Assembly: GCF_918797505.1 (NCBI RefSeq)
Contig: NC_092801.1
Location: 27,124,477-27,188,476, forward strand
Length of the DNA: 64,000 nucleotides
Direction of reading: 5' to 3'
Source of the DNA: Bemisia tabaci
Taxonomy: Eukaryota; Arthropoda; Insecta; Hemiptera; Aleyrodidae
A program made the position numbers and the translations under genes. Position 1 is the first letter of the stretch, and each line of letters begins with the position of its first letter. The notes beneath the pieces were generated by a model that searched no databases, had not been told where the DNA came from, and saw only the letters and a program-made list of their open reading frames with translations. Positions 30,647 through 41,689 of the stretch are shown piece after piece.

Positions 30647-30750
30647 GTATAAGACTTTGGAATCAACCTAGTAGATCGAATCGTGAAAATCATAAATTAA
30701 CGAAGAAAATTTCGGCCCGTTAAAAAACATGACAGCCACATTTTGCAATT

Positions 30751-30852
30751 CGGAACTTTAATTTCTGGCTCACTTTAGAAACAGCGTATGTACCATTAGC
30801 TTCCCTATATGCACATAAGTGTTTTTATAGATGAGCCAGAAATTATAGTTCC
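30751..30852. repeat. Palindrome M2
   Basis: CGGAACTTTAATTTCTGGCTCA pairs with TGAGCCAGAAATTATAGTTCCG. Fragments of the same unit occur near 1505, 42615 and 44098. Confidence 0.75.
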
Positions 30853-30855
30853 GAA

Positions 30856-31419
30856 TGGACCACTAGACAAGGTACGTCAGTACCTTGTCTAGTGGTCCAG
30901 CATTCATGATACATGTTTCTTTATCAAAATTGCACGTAAAACACAATACGCACAACGAAAATTACCAAAATCAACTCCTGACGAAGATATTTAATGATTT
31001 TTGATGCGTGAATTCAAACCACCCGCTCATGAAAACTCAATGCTCTACGTGATTCACATCGCGCGCTAAATGTTTATCATGACAGTCTCTGCGATGTAAA
31101 AATCCTCAACTTCAATCTTGACTATTTGGCTCAGCTATAGCAAATTACTAATAGTTTGAACAACACATGGTGGAAAATGAACATTGCTCGATTGAGAAGC
31201 TTGCTGAAACCGTTGTAGTGCGCGATTTGACTCACGTAGAGCTTTGAGTTTCTTGTGAGCGGGCAGTTCAAATTCCTCGTAACCAATGTGAAATAAAAAC
31301 GTTAATATCTTCGTTAGGAGTTGATTTCGGTAATTTTCGTAGTGTGAATCGGGTTCTACGTGAAATTCTGGTTAAGAAACATGTATCAGAATGCTTAAAT
31401 TCGTACCTTGTCTAGGTCC
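30856..31419. mobile_element. Family M inverted-repeat element
   Basis: GGACCACTAGACAAGGTAC at the left and CCTTGTCTAGGTCC at the right bound a long palindrome whose arms include GATACATGTTTCTT / AAGAAACATGTATC and TCTACGTGATTCAC / CTCACGTAGAG. The left end is itself duplicated head-to-head: 30855-30874 and 30879-30898 form a 20-bp hairpin around GTCA. Confidence 0.82.
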
Positions 31420-32126
31420 ATTGTAAAATTTATTCCAATTAATGTTTCAACTCTTTGGCCACCTTTAATCCTAACTTAACCTTTTAACCTAACCTTGGAC
31501 TCTGAATTAAAGGTACGAAAATAAAGCGATAAAGTATAAAAACAGGAAAGTTCTATTCATCCTAATGTTCAACAAGCTCCTTTTTTTCCCGTCCCTCCGT
31601 GCGTTAGCCCGGCTTATCGCCAATTATAACTGAAAGATATTCAGACTAAAAAAAAGAAAACCCCTGTAGTCCCTGTAATCCCATAGCTTTTCTCTACGAC
31701 CCTCGGAGTAAATTAAAAGATACTTCCAGCTGAAAATAATATCATCCGGGAGCATGAGATAAGCTTCTTACAGCACGAGACCGCGCGGTCATTATCGCCT
31801 CGAAATTTCAGCCATAAACGCTAAGATGAAAAGTTTTCGCGCGCAATATTCCGAGTCGCGTAAAGTTTCAACTCTCGTGTCTCCGAGCTATTTATCAACT
31901 CAATTTAAGCTTTTAAGTAGAGGGACTAGAGAATCTCTTTGAACAAAGCAAATGGAGACTCTAACTGATCGTCGCTACTGCGGACTTGCAATTAAAAGTT
32001 TGAAATGACGAACTCGAGAGTGTAACTACAGTCGGTTGCTGAAATGAAACTAACCAAAACCTTTTATTTTCAAGTTCGCACTTTAAGAAAGTGGGTGTAA
32101 TTAGGAGCGCCATTTCAAACTAATCT
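31420..32126. other. No recognisable feature
   Basis: AT-rich; no repeat or domain. Confidence 0.45.
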
Positions 32127-32140
32127 GGGGGGGGGGGGGG
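32127..32140 (+). repeat. G14 run
   Basis: Fourteen consecutive G. Confidence 0.97.
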
Positions 32141-32329
32141 CGAGGCCATGGACGGGATTAGGAGCTTTTTGTGAGGAAGCCAGAAGGGCATACCTTATCA
32201 AGGGGAGCCTTGGGGTGCACAGAAAGACACCCCCTCGGGAAGGGGGTCCAAAGAACTTCACCAGGAGGCATACTTTTTTCGAGTATAGAGATGGAGCTCA
32301 AATTTACGAGGGATACTTCAATAAAGGGA

Positions 32330-32600
32330 TTTTTATCAAACGGGGAAAGATTATATTAACGGAATGCCAGTTCGCCTTCAATTTTAGAGTAGGCAACACG
32401 ATCTCCCACGTGGTCGAAAAGTGGTATCATCTTGAAACGGCTCGCTTTTGCGGGACATACACATATGGAGCTTTTTACCGAACAGGATGACGTAACTTTA
32501 ACATCATGTCAGTTTGCCTTCAATTTCTAGTGTAGGCAACATAAGCTTCCGCGTAATCGAATAGTGGTATTATTCCCTAGGTAACAGTCAAGCGGTTTTT
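32330..32600 (+). repeat. Two-copy tandem repeat, period about 142 bp
   Basis: GCCAGTTCGCCTTCAATTTT, GTAGGCAACA and GAAAAGTGGTATCAT (from 32364) recur as GTCAGTTTGCCTTCAATTTC, GTAGGCAACA and GAATAGTGGTATTAT (from 32506). Upstream TTTTTATCAAACGG also recurs as TTTTTACCGAACAG. Confidence 0.8.
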
Positions 32601-32637
32601 GTAGGTGTTGTCCGAATTTGTTGTAACCACGGCAATA

Positions 32638-32805
32638 TAGGAGAAAGATGAAAAGAGAAATGAGGAGGAAGAGAAGAGGAAGAAGAATAAGAAGGAGAAG
32701 GAAGGAGTACGAAGAAAGAAAAGAGATTATAATAAAAGAAAGAGGTTAGAGATTAACATAATAAAAAAAAGAGGTTAGAGATTAACATAATAAAAGAGGA
32801 AGAAA
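32638..32805 (+). repeat. Purine-rich tract with a 29-bp duplication
   Basis: Mostly G and A. A 26-bp unit beginning AGAGGTTAGAGATTAAC occurs at 32741 and again at 32770. Confidence 0.9.
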
Positions 32806-32954
32806 AAATCTCATGTAACGTATTCTCAGACCCTGAGCCCAGAAGCAAAATTGGAGCCTCATCACCGGAATTTTCCATTATAAATCCAGTTAAAATCTGT
32901 AAAAACTTACCAGTGCTTTCCAGTCCAAATAAGCGATCTAAGCAGTAAACAACG

Positions 32955-33195
32955 TTAAACAGATTAACGCCGTTTGAGCCTTCAAACGTTACCAAACTTC
33001 CTTTGACAAATCACGAATTTTCGGGAAAATTTGTGAGTCTTTATCTCGCAATTTCACTGAGAATTGTGTTGGGTATAAGTGAATCGAAAGTGTTTGAAAA
33101 TTTCAATGGAAAGTATTCATAACTTTATCAAAAAATAAGTTTTTTCCGAGATTAATTTTGGCAAAATGCGAATGCACACGGTATTTTATCTCGAC
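32955..33195. repeat. Diverged family C copy
   Basis: AACGCCGTTTGAGCCTTCAA and TTACCAAACTTCCTTTGAC at the left, GGCAAAATGCGAATGCACAC at the right. It directly precedes a better preserved C. Confidence 0.65.
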
Positions 33196-33209
33196 ACGAG
33201 AGTGCTGTA

Positions 33210-33460
33210 CTGCCGTGCCAAGGAAAAACGCCGTATGAGCCTTCTAACGTTGCCAAATTTCTTTTGCTAAAATTCAATTTTCCGAGGAAACTAATAGACA
33301 CTTTTCTCCGAAATTGTCAGAGAATTTATTTCGCGTTTTAACCTGCAGTGTGTCTGAATTTCAATGAAAAATAACCTTATATTTCCTCGAAAACGAATGT
33401 TTTATAAAGGGAAGTTTGGCAACAATCAGATGTTCTTACGGTGTTCTTCCTTAGCGGTAG
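33210..33460. mobile_element. Family C element, complete, TSD TGTA
   Basis: CTGCCGTGCCAAGGAAAAAC to TTCTTCCTTAGCGGTAG, with TGTA on each side (33206-33209, 33461-33464). Confidence 0.9.
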
Positions 33461-33464
33461 TGTA

Positions 33465-34135
33465 AGCACGTTATCTTTGCGAGGCGCATTATTCCCTCTT
33501 CGTTTTAATTTGGTAAGCCGCACGGAACCGAGGGTTTGCGTAATATTCGCGGCGTTTGCTCAGCGGCACTCGATAGTATTTACTTTTCGATTTATAGCGC
33601 GAAAGCAATCGCGTTGGCTGTTAATCCTCGAGTAAAGATTCGTGTCGAGTGCGTGTAAGAGTAAGTGCCGGGTCGGATGTGTTTTTCAAGAGTGCTTACG
33701 GTGAGGTGCTGTTGCCGTGACCCGGGCGGAGCCTTGTCAAATTTACGGAAAAATTTCTCGCAATCACGCAATTCGGCATTCAATAGGTTTGCAACAATGT
33801 TAAAACATGAATAGTCTGCTTGCAGAGTCTCCTTCAGTGACCAGTTCATTCGATAGATCGATATACAGGACCAGATTTACCTTTTTGCCGCCCCCCCTTC
33901 TCATTCGTTATGAAACATCAATAAAAACCATCAAGTGAGCGTGCCGGAGAGGGAGGGGTGTATAAGTCGCGTTTACCTACTCATGTTGAATACATTTTTT
34001 GCGAAAGCCCTGTCAACACTACTAGCAAAATTTCACGGAACTTTGCTTCTCCATTTACAAGAAATGAACCAACAAATTATGAAAGAACAAACATCAATGT
34101 GGTATAATAATTTTAACTTCCGCCCCTGCGCCGCG
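33465..34135. other. No recognisable feature
   Basis: Partly GC-rich; overlapping frames carry no recognised domain. Confidence 0.4.
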
Positions 34136-34293
34136 CTGATCGCACTGAGTTTGGCGCAATGCGTGAAGTATTCCTGCAGTCTTGTAGGCGCTATGCGTTT
34201 CACACCCACCGCTCCTGACCGCACTGTGTTTGGCGCAATACGTGAAGTATTCATACAGTCTTGTAGGCGCTAATATGTGTTACATGCCGACCG
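34136..34293 (+). repeat. Two-copy tandem repeat, period 78 bp
   Basis: CTGA(T/C)CGCACTG, TTTGGCGCAAT, CGTGAAGTATTC and AGTCTTGTAGGCGCTA occur at 34136-34213 and again at 34214-34293. Confidence 0.93.
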
Positions 34294-34611
34294 CCGCGCC
34301 GAGGGCTTGTCCTTTTCATTTCAAGTCGTCATCATTCTTCTCTGCGCTAAGCTCTAGACCAAATTGCGTGTTAAGTTCCTCTTTTAACTCGACTAATGAA
34401 AGATGCTGTCTCTTGTATCACCGAAAACGACACAATTAGAAATTACTATACTCTCAGGAAAGAGAAATTTTGTCCCCTTTTCTCATTGATAACTTTTTTT
34501 TTCTGAATCCAATTTTTTTTATACCTACATTCAGAAAAATTGCAAAATTTTCCGCCATCGGCCACGGCTCATGTGGGCAACCCCCATAATCAGCTGCCCT
34601 GTCGATATCGC
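34294..34611. other. No recognisable feature
   Basis: AT-rich towards the right. Confidence 0.4.
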
Positions 34612-34750
34612 TCATACGAATAAAAAATCTATCACCAAAAACCCGTTCCGTCAGATTTCTCAATCGACGTTAGAGGCTATGTCTATGTTTTGAACCAATC
34701 GATATCGATACAATCTCGTCCGTTTGACTTATCGAAGACAATCTATAAGG
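34612..34750 (-). repeat. Family AE fragment
   Basis: TTTTGAACCAATCGATATCG and the upstream ATCACCAAAAACCCGTTCCG match 10905-11040. Confidence 0.7.
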
Positions 34751-34836
34751 TTCAGTTGTAGACAAAAAAATAACCTCAATCTCTTCTTCTTCTGCTGTGG
34801 GTTTGTCGGCGTACCTTCAAATTATTGAGGACCCTA

Positions 34837-35018
34837 CACGGAAAAATAAAGTTACGGGCCGTAAAGACGTACCGCCCTGAGCTCAGAGGCCAAAAGTTCC
34901 GAGTGCTGGAGCCGCAGCTTCGATTTCTCCGGGTGCTGCGCCCGGAACTTTCGGCTTCTGAGCCCGAAACGCGGACGGTATGTCTATACAGCTCGTATAG
35001 TACGGCTCTTTTTCAGTG
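34837..35018. mobile_element. A2-type element with CCGGAACTTT core, TA flanks
   Basis: CACGGAAAAATA to CTTTTTCAGTG, flanked by TA on both sides (34835-34836, 35019-35020). The arms contain GCCAAAAGTTCCGAGTGCTG / GCGCCCGGAACTTTCGGC. Sister copies at 35748 and 44425. Confidence 0.88.
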
Positions 35019-35020
35019 TA

Positions 35021-35747
35021 AAGCCAACTGTAGACAGATTAGGGATTTGTATAGGGGCACGAAAGTAAATAACCAACTGAATAGTAGTTCCAATTTGCAA
35101 ACTGCAGCCCAATTATCATTAAAAACTCCCTCAAATTTCATCGTGAAAAGTATCGCCGTTCTTTTTATGAACTTTATTGTCGTTTTTTAAAGCACACAAG
35201 AGGCATTTTTGTAAACTCTCCTATTGTTCCTGATACTCGATTAAAATGATACGGTCACATTTTACGAGGTCATAATCCGACAACGCACGATAAAACACCG
35301 TTGGGCTGCGGTTTTTAATCCATGCCTAGTAACAGTGCAAACACTTGAATCTGCAGTGCAGCCCCCCCCCCCTCTTTCGCTGTCCTCCCCCCCCCCCCTC
35401 GCCAGGTCTCTCAGCGAGAAAGAGGTCGGCCGTAGCGTCAAAAGAGGTGAGGCCCGTATGCAAAAATGAAGAGTTGCGATGTGAAGTTGAAATATGCTCG
35501 TATGCTCCAAAGTATGTACTATGTATCTCTCTTCTCACCCGAGGAATAACGGATGAAGAGCCCGATATAATTGGTGTGCGGAGGTGGAGGTTCGCTAGAT
35601 TGAAGCGCGAGGCATCCAGTGCGATTTCGAACTTCCGCAAGCAAGGATTAGAGCTCGAAATTGCAGGATGAAAGTGTTGCTCAAATGAGTCGAACTTCAG
35701 CTTATGTTTTGTGAAGTTTCCTGTTTATAGGCAGTAACACAAATACA
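35021..35747. other. Unrecognised, with two poly-C runs
   Basis: C11 at 35362-35372 and C12 at about 35387-35398. No gene recognised. Confidence 0.45.
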
Positions 35748-35946
35748 CACCGAAAAAAAGAGTTAAGGGCTTTTTAGACTTACGGTCCGTTCCGGGCTCA
35801 GAGGCCGAAAGTTCCGGGTGCTGGAGCCGTAGCTTCGATTGCTCCGGATGCTACGCCCGGAACTTTTGGCCTCCAAGTCCGGAACGCGGACGGTATGTCC
35901 ATATAGCCCGTGAGTATGGTTTCTGCGGCCGGATTTTTTTTCAGTG
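35748..35946. mobile_element. A2-type element with CCGGAACTTT core, second copy
   Basis: CACCGAAAAAAAG to TTTTTTTTCAGTG; TCAGAGGCCGAAAGTTCCGG and GCCCGGAACTTTTGGCC are its arms. Confidence 0.87.
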
Positions 35947-35976
35947 CACGAAAATAGTCCGAATAATGTAAAATAC

Positions 35977-36321
35977 AGAAGAAACGGATATTCGAGGCTA
36001 AAACACAAAAAAATATTAAGTCTGGGACGTTTTGGGGTGGTTTCAACGCCCTCCTAGGCCAGGAAACAAAAATATAAATAAGAAAATGAACAAAAATCAA
36101 AATACCTAGACCCCATTCAGTGATCACAAGAATTGAAGTTCTTCACTTTAGACTCTGACCTCACTTTTTGTATCCGCACTAAATGAAGGTCTAGATATTT
36201 TGATTTTTGTATTTTTGGTTTTTTTTTTTTGTTTCTTGGTCAAAGAGGGGCTTGAAACCACCCTGAAATGACCCAGGCTTTATGTTTTGTCGTTTTTTAG
36301 CCTTGGTTATCTGTTTTTCTT
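35977..36321. repeat. Foldback of about 345 bp
   Basis: AAGAAACGGATATTCGAGGC, GGGGTGGTTTCAA and AGGAAACAAAAATA at the left pair with GTTTCTTGG, TTGAAACCACCC and GCCTTGGTTATCTGTTTTTC at the right. Single copy in the window. Confidence 0.8.
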
Positions 36322-36388
36322 GTGTTGCTTATAGTCTATAGGCAATATCCAATATTTAATCTAGTTGAAACATCAGACTTGGACAATA

Positions 36389-36640
36389 CTGCCGTGCCAA
36401 GGAAGAACGCCGTATGCACATTCGAGAATTGCCAAATTTCCTTCGATAAATGTTTATTTCCCAGGGATGTTATGAATATTTTTCCTCGAAATTTTCCAGG
36501 AACTTTAGATGAAATTGCGAACGAAATTCTCTCAAAAATTAGAAGGAAAATTTAATAAGTTTACCAAGAAATTCGTGTTTTATCCAAGGAAATTTGGCAA
36601 CGCCTGAAGGTTCATACGGCGTTTTCCCTCAGCACGGCAG
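36389..36640. mobile_element. Family C element, complete, TSD AATA
   Basis: CTGCCGTGCCAAGGAAGAAC to CGTTTTCCCTCAGCACGGCAG, flanked by AATA (36385-36388, 36641-36644). Confidence 0.92.
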
Positions 36641-36644
36641 AATA

Positions 36645-37035
36645 TACCATCAGATCGTATTGCAATTTCTCAATAAAACTGAACGCGAAACGCGCGTCGC
36701 CGACGCAAAACAGCGTCTTTTTCATTTTCTCACAAACCTGTTTTGTTTTCTGTTTCAGGTGAGCGAATTGCGAATAATATCCCATTAAACTCCCGGAGTC
36801 GGATGCCAATCGTTACGTAAGTGCCCTCCCTCTTCGGACGCGCTCGTATTCATCATTTGTGCGCAACGTAACCGAGGCATTTACGCATGAATAGGTAACT
36901 TGTTCTTTTCTTTCTAATGATAACCCCCCCCCCCTCCCTCCCTGTCCCGGGGTACATTCATCGGGAGGATCGCTCATGTAATACCAGCGGATAAAGGTCA
37001 ATGGGGCTGCGAATAATCCGCGCGCGACGGATGAA
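36645..37035. other. No recognisable feature
   Basis: Includes a short poly-C run near 36926. No gene recognised. Confidence 0.4.
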
Positions 37036-37102
37036 CAGCGGGCTGATTATTGAAGTCGATAGACAAAGCTATAGACAAAGAATGACGGAAAATGGAGCAA
37101 TG
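37036..37102 (+). repeat. Family F left end
   Basis: CAGCGGGCTGATTATTGAAG and the AGACAAAGCTATAGACAAAG segment; interrupted by L. Confidence 0.8.
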
Positions 37103-37103
37103 G

Positions 37104-37609
37104 AGATGTTGCTTGTGTGAGGAATTTGCGATTTTACTGTTGATTCTTATGTGAAAGTTCGCGAGGAACACGATGGTGCCATTGGTTTCCTCTGAAATTA
37201 ACTCCCAAGCTAAAAAAAAGCTCTCAAGTTGAGGCCAAAATGGAGGGGATATCCCACGCTATCCTGAGAGTCCACCTCTACATCAAGACAAACTCTCCAC
37301 GCAAAGATAGGGAGCAAATACATTAGCAGGGTTGCTGTGTTTTCAGTTTTAGAGTCCCCAAATCGAGTGGCAGCCCTGTCAATGTATTTGCTCCCTATCT
37401 TTGCACGGAGAATTGGAGAGTTTGTCTTGATGTAGAGGTAGACTCTCAGGATAGCGTAGGATATCTCCTCCATTTTGGCCTCAACTTAAGAGCTTTTTTT
37501 GAGCTTGGGAGTTGATTTCAGAGAAAACTAGTGGCACCATCGTGTTTCTCGCGAACTTTTAAGTAAGAATCAATGGTCAGATCTAAAATTCCTTACACAT
37601 GCAACAGCT
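37104..37609. mobile_element. Family L long hairpin element
   Basis: Arms of about 225 bp: AGATGTTGCTTGTGTGAGGA, CGATGGTGCCATTGG, GGCCAAAATGGAGGGGATAT and GATAGGGAGCAAATACAT at the left, with their mirrors at the right. The loop contains CAGGGTTGC / GCAGCCCTG. Non-coding. A second copy is at 55214-55712. Confidence 0.92.
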
Positions 37610-37623
37610 CTAGTATTTGGGAA

Positions 37624-37696
37624 TTTCTCTCAAATGTGTCAGAAAAATCAGGGAACTTTCTTTGAATTTCAGTTTCTAAATTTTGTGGCAACTCTG
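37624..37696 (+). repeat. Family D right-end fragment
   Basis: CAAATGTGTCAG, ATCAGGGAA and CTAAATTTTGTGGCAACTCTG. Confidence 0.7.
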
Positions 37697-39020
37697 ATTA
37701 CAAATGGGTTAACTTACACGAGTTCGCGCAAGACTGAGGAACTTGCACAAACACAGGAGCGCAGTGCAATTCATTCGCTTCCTCTTGGATTTTCTAGGAA
37801 CTTTGAAAGTTCAGAAAACTTTTCCTCCTGCCTCGGAGACCCTGAAAAAGTGTATGAAAGCAGAGGAAAATGTGTTCTCGTATAAAATCAACGCTAGCAA
37901 CCTTGTCCCTTTTGGCTGACGATCAAAGTAGGGGTGCTACTGCTTCAATCGGTGGAAAGAATAAAAAGCAACTCGCTGAAAACTGCTCTTTTCAAAGTAA
38001 AACGCTTATCACCATTGTCCCCGTTGAATAGCGTAAAAGTCTGCGCCGGCATCAGGGTGTCCAAAAGACTGATAACCGGGGAAAACCGGTGATATAGTTT
38101 TTTCCGCATATTGCCACCTGGAAAATGGTTTTCCCTTTTAATCGAAGCATTTTTTCGCCGCGTAGAATATTTGCTCCTACAGTACTGAAAACGTAATTTT
38201 TGTTTAAAATCAATGTACGAGTTGGAAGTCCTTTTTACTCTATTTCAAGCAATTTTTTTATGTTTATCCTTAACAAAAGGGATGGAAAATGAGCAACTGA
38301 ATTGTGCTAAATACTAAATAGTTCTACTGCTCATCCTAATGCTAAAGACAAAATTAAATAAAATAAACTACGTATATCAGGAACCTGCACACAAACCTTT
38401 TTTAACTCTTTAATTTAAAACGCGTGTACGTCAAACCGTTTGAATTGAATGAGAAGGGGTTTTTTTTTAAGAAAATGTTTTGAAGTTTTAACAAAATTAA
38501 ATGTAAAATATACACGAAATAAAGCCTGAAAAATTATGCAAGATAAAGCGATGAAAAATTTTAAAAGTGCAGAGAGGCATTTTGACTAAAAATTTTACAA
38601 AAGAGCCAGGTCTCCCAACTCTGATATTTTAACAGTTTTTCTCTTGGAAATGCAAAAGCTCTCTTTTTAGATCATTCATCGAAGAAATTACGAATTTATA
38701 TCTTTTTTGCTCGAAAAAACTTGGAAGGATCACGGAATGTTCTGTCCCGAAGTTTGTCAACACCCTTGGTCACCTCGTATGAATAATAATAAATCGCCCG
38801 ACCGGACTTGTCAGGGCGGCCTAAAAAATTTCCCAACAGTTATTTCACCACCCCCGACCGATTTAAAATCATATCCGCCCCTCTTTTTTGCGAATTAATC
38901 GTTGTTGGTTCACCACGTTCCTTCGCTGGGACAAAAAAACCGAAACCGTGGCAGTAATCGCATCGCGAGCCGGCCTCGAGATTTATGGTCGTACGTGCGA
39001 TAAAATGCGGAAACCGCTCT
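37697..39020. other. No recognisable feature
   Basis: 1.3 kb of AT-rich sequence without coding capacity or a repeat shared in the window. CAGGGTGTCC at 38054 may be the edge of an unrecognised element. Confidence 0.45.
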
Positions 39021-39262
39021 CCTGCACTAAAGAAAAACGCCGTAAAAGCCAGTAGACGTTGCCAAACTTCCTTTGGTAAAACATGAATTTTCAGAGAAAC
39101 TTATCGATTTTTTCCTTCAAATTTTTCATGGGATTTCATCCGGAGATTGGCCTAATTTTTTTGAAAATACAGAATAAATATATTCATTAATTTTTTCGGA
39201 AATACAGTTTTTATTTGGGGGAATTTTGACAACGCGTGATTGTACATACGATGTTTTTTTAA
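39021..39262. mobile_element. Diverged family C element
   Basis: CTGCACTAAAGAAAAACGCC and GACGTTGCCAAACTTCC at the left; TTTGACAACGCGTGATTGTA and CATACGATGTTTTT at the right. Confidence 0.75.
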
Positions 39263-39312
39263 ACTTCTTTTTGCGCTACTCATTATAGTCTCCAGTTATG
39301 GGGCTGTTCCAG

Positions 39313-39329
39313 CCCCCCCCCCCCCCCCC
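39313..39329 (+). repeat. C17 run
   Basis: Seventeen consecutive C. Confidence 0.95.
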
Positions 39330-39403
39330 ACGTTCCGTGCTGATCCCGAGGATTTTCAGCCGATAAAAATTCTCTCCTCCGGTCTTCGGGAGTGGTTAAT
39401 ACA

Positions 39404-39569
39404 TCCATTCGCGGATACAGCAAATTGGCAACATTGTTTTCCCCCATTTGACCATGTGTAAATGTATCGATTCTTGGAGGGCCCAGGTGTTCTGACAAGA
39501 ATCGATTATTCAACATAGGTTTCAATGGAGGAAATCCGATGTTGCCAAAGTGCTGGATCTACCTCTGAT
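39404..39569. mobile_element. Family H element, diverged
   Basis: GGATACAGCAAATTGGCAAC at the left pairs with GTTGCCAAAGTGCTGGATCT at the right; AATCGATTATTCAACATAGG inside. The left terminus is altered and no duplication is clear. Confidence 0.8.
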
Positions 39570-39720
39570 TGAAAAAAAAGTCGCACTAGAATGAAGCTTA
39601 TTTTCTAGAACCCTTTGTATTTAATGATATGGTACGAGGTATCCAACTATCGAATCATTTTTTTTTAAAAAAAAATAAGAATAATGAGAAAATGAAAAAA
39701 AAACCCAAGCCTTCGAACAA

Positions 39721-39971
39721 TAAGGTTGCCATAGTCAGAGAATACCGGGAAACGTCAGGGCATTTTAAAAAGTCAGGAAAAACCTGGAATTGTCACCTCT
39801 ATTTGCTTTCTAGAATGGGTATAAAGTTTCGATCAACAAATTTTGCCCAGAAACTATTTCTACTTGTATCTTTTTGACCATCGGGCATATCTTCAATTGT
39901 CAGGGAATTTCACCAAAATGTGACAGGAAAATGTCAGGGAATTTCATTTCCTAGATTCGGTGGCAACCCTG
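39721..39971 (+). mobile_element. Family D element
   Basis: AAGGTTGCCATAGTCAGAGA to CGGTGGCAACCCTG. It is shorter than other copies, lacking the second GTCAGGGAAAATGACG block. Confidence 0.85.
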
Positions 39972-40517
39972 TTCGTAATGTGTTCACAGATTTTTCTAAT
40001 AGAAATAAGACATGATTTTGCAATAATACATGTGCGCCCTCTTGGAAGCTTTCGAAATTTAAAAAAAAAAAGAAGAAACATACTTTCTGATCAAAAATAC
40101 TGTGTACTTTGTATTGGATATAGCGCGGAGCGCCGATTTACAATGAATAAGAAAGGGTGAGGGGGAGGTTCGTCCTAACCTGAAGCCATTTTTAAAGAAA
40201 GCTCAACAGTACCTGACATTCACTCGACGTGGAGTGAAAGGAGTGGTTGAAAAAACTAATAAAAATCCCCACGTCACTTAAAGATGGCCCTCTAAAGTAC
40301 CTCTTCCCGAGGAAGGCCACGTGTAATTTTCCGCCCTGAAAAATTGTTTCGGCTGGATACAACGCGCCTGTAGTGTTTGTTTTAAATTTACAACCTCCTA
40401 GAATAAATAGCGACGCGGCGCTTTTAAAAATAGAGCTCGCCGAACGAAACGAATTTCATCCCCGAGAGGGTGTCACTTCTAATACCCTCAGGATAAGTGC
40501 TAAGCCAGGGCGATCGC
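39972..40517. other. No recognisable feature
   Basis: Non-coding; no shared repeat. Confidence 0.4.
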
Positions 40518-40767
40518 GGCGGGCCAAGGACAAACGTAGTATGAACCTTCGAGGGTTGCCAAATTTCCCTGAATAAAACACGTATTTTTGAAGAGATTTC
40601 TTCATATTTTTCCGTTAAATGTTCAGATATTTTAGATTCAATTGTGAACAAAATTCTCTGAAAAATTGGAGGCAAATTATTCAGAATTTTCCCAGAAAAT
40701 TCGGTTTTTATCGAAGGAAACTTAGCAACGTCTGAAGGTTCATACGGCGTTCTTCCTTAGCACGGCT
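40518..40767. mobile_element. Family C element
   Basis: GGGCCAAGGACAAACG and GGGTTGCCAAATTTCCC at the left; AACGTCTGAAGGTTCATACG and TTCCTTAGCACGGC at the right. The left terminal bases are altered. Confidence 0.85.
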
Positions 40768-41287
40768 GAATCGAGGCAGGCTTATTTCCGTCTTTTGAAT
40801 CGACAAGCTGAAAGCTCTCGTGACATTAGCACTCAATGACGTCATCGAGGAGGAGACACTACCGAAGGCGCTTCTCGGAACACATTTTCACTCCGTCAAC
40901 AAACAAGGAAATGGAAGCAGGTGCTTGACATTGTGAGCTCATTAAATCGCATTTGCTTCCCGCCTCCCTCCCTCCCACCCCCGGGCGACCCCTACCACCC
41001 CCTCCCTCGCGGCGGCGTCCGCGACCGAGGAAAACAACCCCCCGCGCCCTCTACCAGTGGCCGTGAGTGTCGCGCTGTTGCAATTTTGGAGGGGTTCTTG
41101 GGGGATGCTAACGTGGTACTCAGGGGTGACTTCAGGAGCTATGAAGGGAGAGGCTACCCCCTCCGTAGTCCCAAAATACGAGGAACAGCAATTTTCGTGG
41201 AGATCGTTGAACCATGATGACGCAACTCAACTGGGATGGGCCTCCCTGGCCTTGACTTGCATTTGAACACCTCAAAATTCCTAGGTA
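40768..41287. other. Unrecognised, partly C-rich
   Basis: C-rich near 40965-41045; no credible gene. Confidence 0.4.
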
Positions 41288-41617
41288 CAGGGTGATCCAG
41301 AATGACACGGCCAGACTGCAGGAGCGTGTTCTATTGGTCGGATTAAGACTTTCTTTGTGGTGTAAAGTTGTTTCCAAAATGCCCCCAGTCGGAGCTACGG
41401 CCTTCCCCCCCCCCCTCCCAAAAATTTCGGGAAGAAAATCGTGTTTCTTGAATTTTGGCATCAGTTATGAACCAAATCTAATGAAAATACGTATTCCCCT
41501 GTACTTTTATGCCCTGAACTCAAATAATCTAAAAAAAAATCGAAATCTCACTCTAAACAGGGGGTTTGGGGGTGTTTCGGTTTTTTCAGTCTGGCCGTTT
41601 AACCCTAAATCATCCTG
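41288..41617. mobile_element. TA-flanked inverted-repeat element inserted in K1
   Basis: CAGGGTGATCCAGAATGACA and GGCCAGACTG at the left pair with CAGTCTGGCC and AAATCATCCTG at the right. TA lies on both sides (41286-41287, 41618-41619), as for Tc1/mariner-type elements. K1 sequence (GGGAGAGTACGGATAC) resumes after it. Confidence 0.8.
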
Positions 41618-41619
41618 TA

Positions 41620-41670
41620 CGGGGAGAGTACGGATACATTTTTCGTAATTTTGAGAGTTAGGTCATGGCA
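41620..41670 (+). repeat. K1 fragment
   Basis: GGGGAGAGTACGGATACATT and TAATTTTGAGAGTTAGG match the K1 left end. Confidence 0.7.
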
Positions 41671-41689
41671 TTTTTAAATTCCTCAAAAA

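Noticed and set aside
32753..32995. Reverse-strand 80-codon frame with a GTAAGT donor-like site
   Set aside because: Its start lies in a diverged C copy and its end in a purine tract; the peptide matches nothing I recognise. The CACTGGTAAGT at about 32905-32915 (reverse strand) is suggestive but not enough to call an exon.
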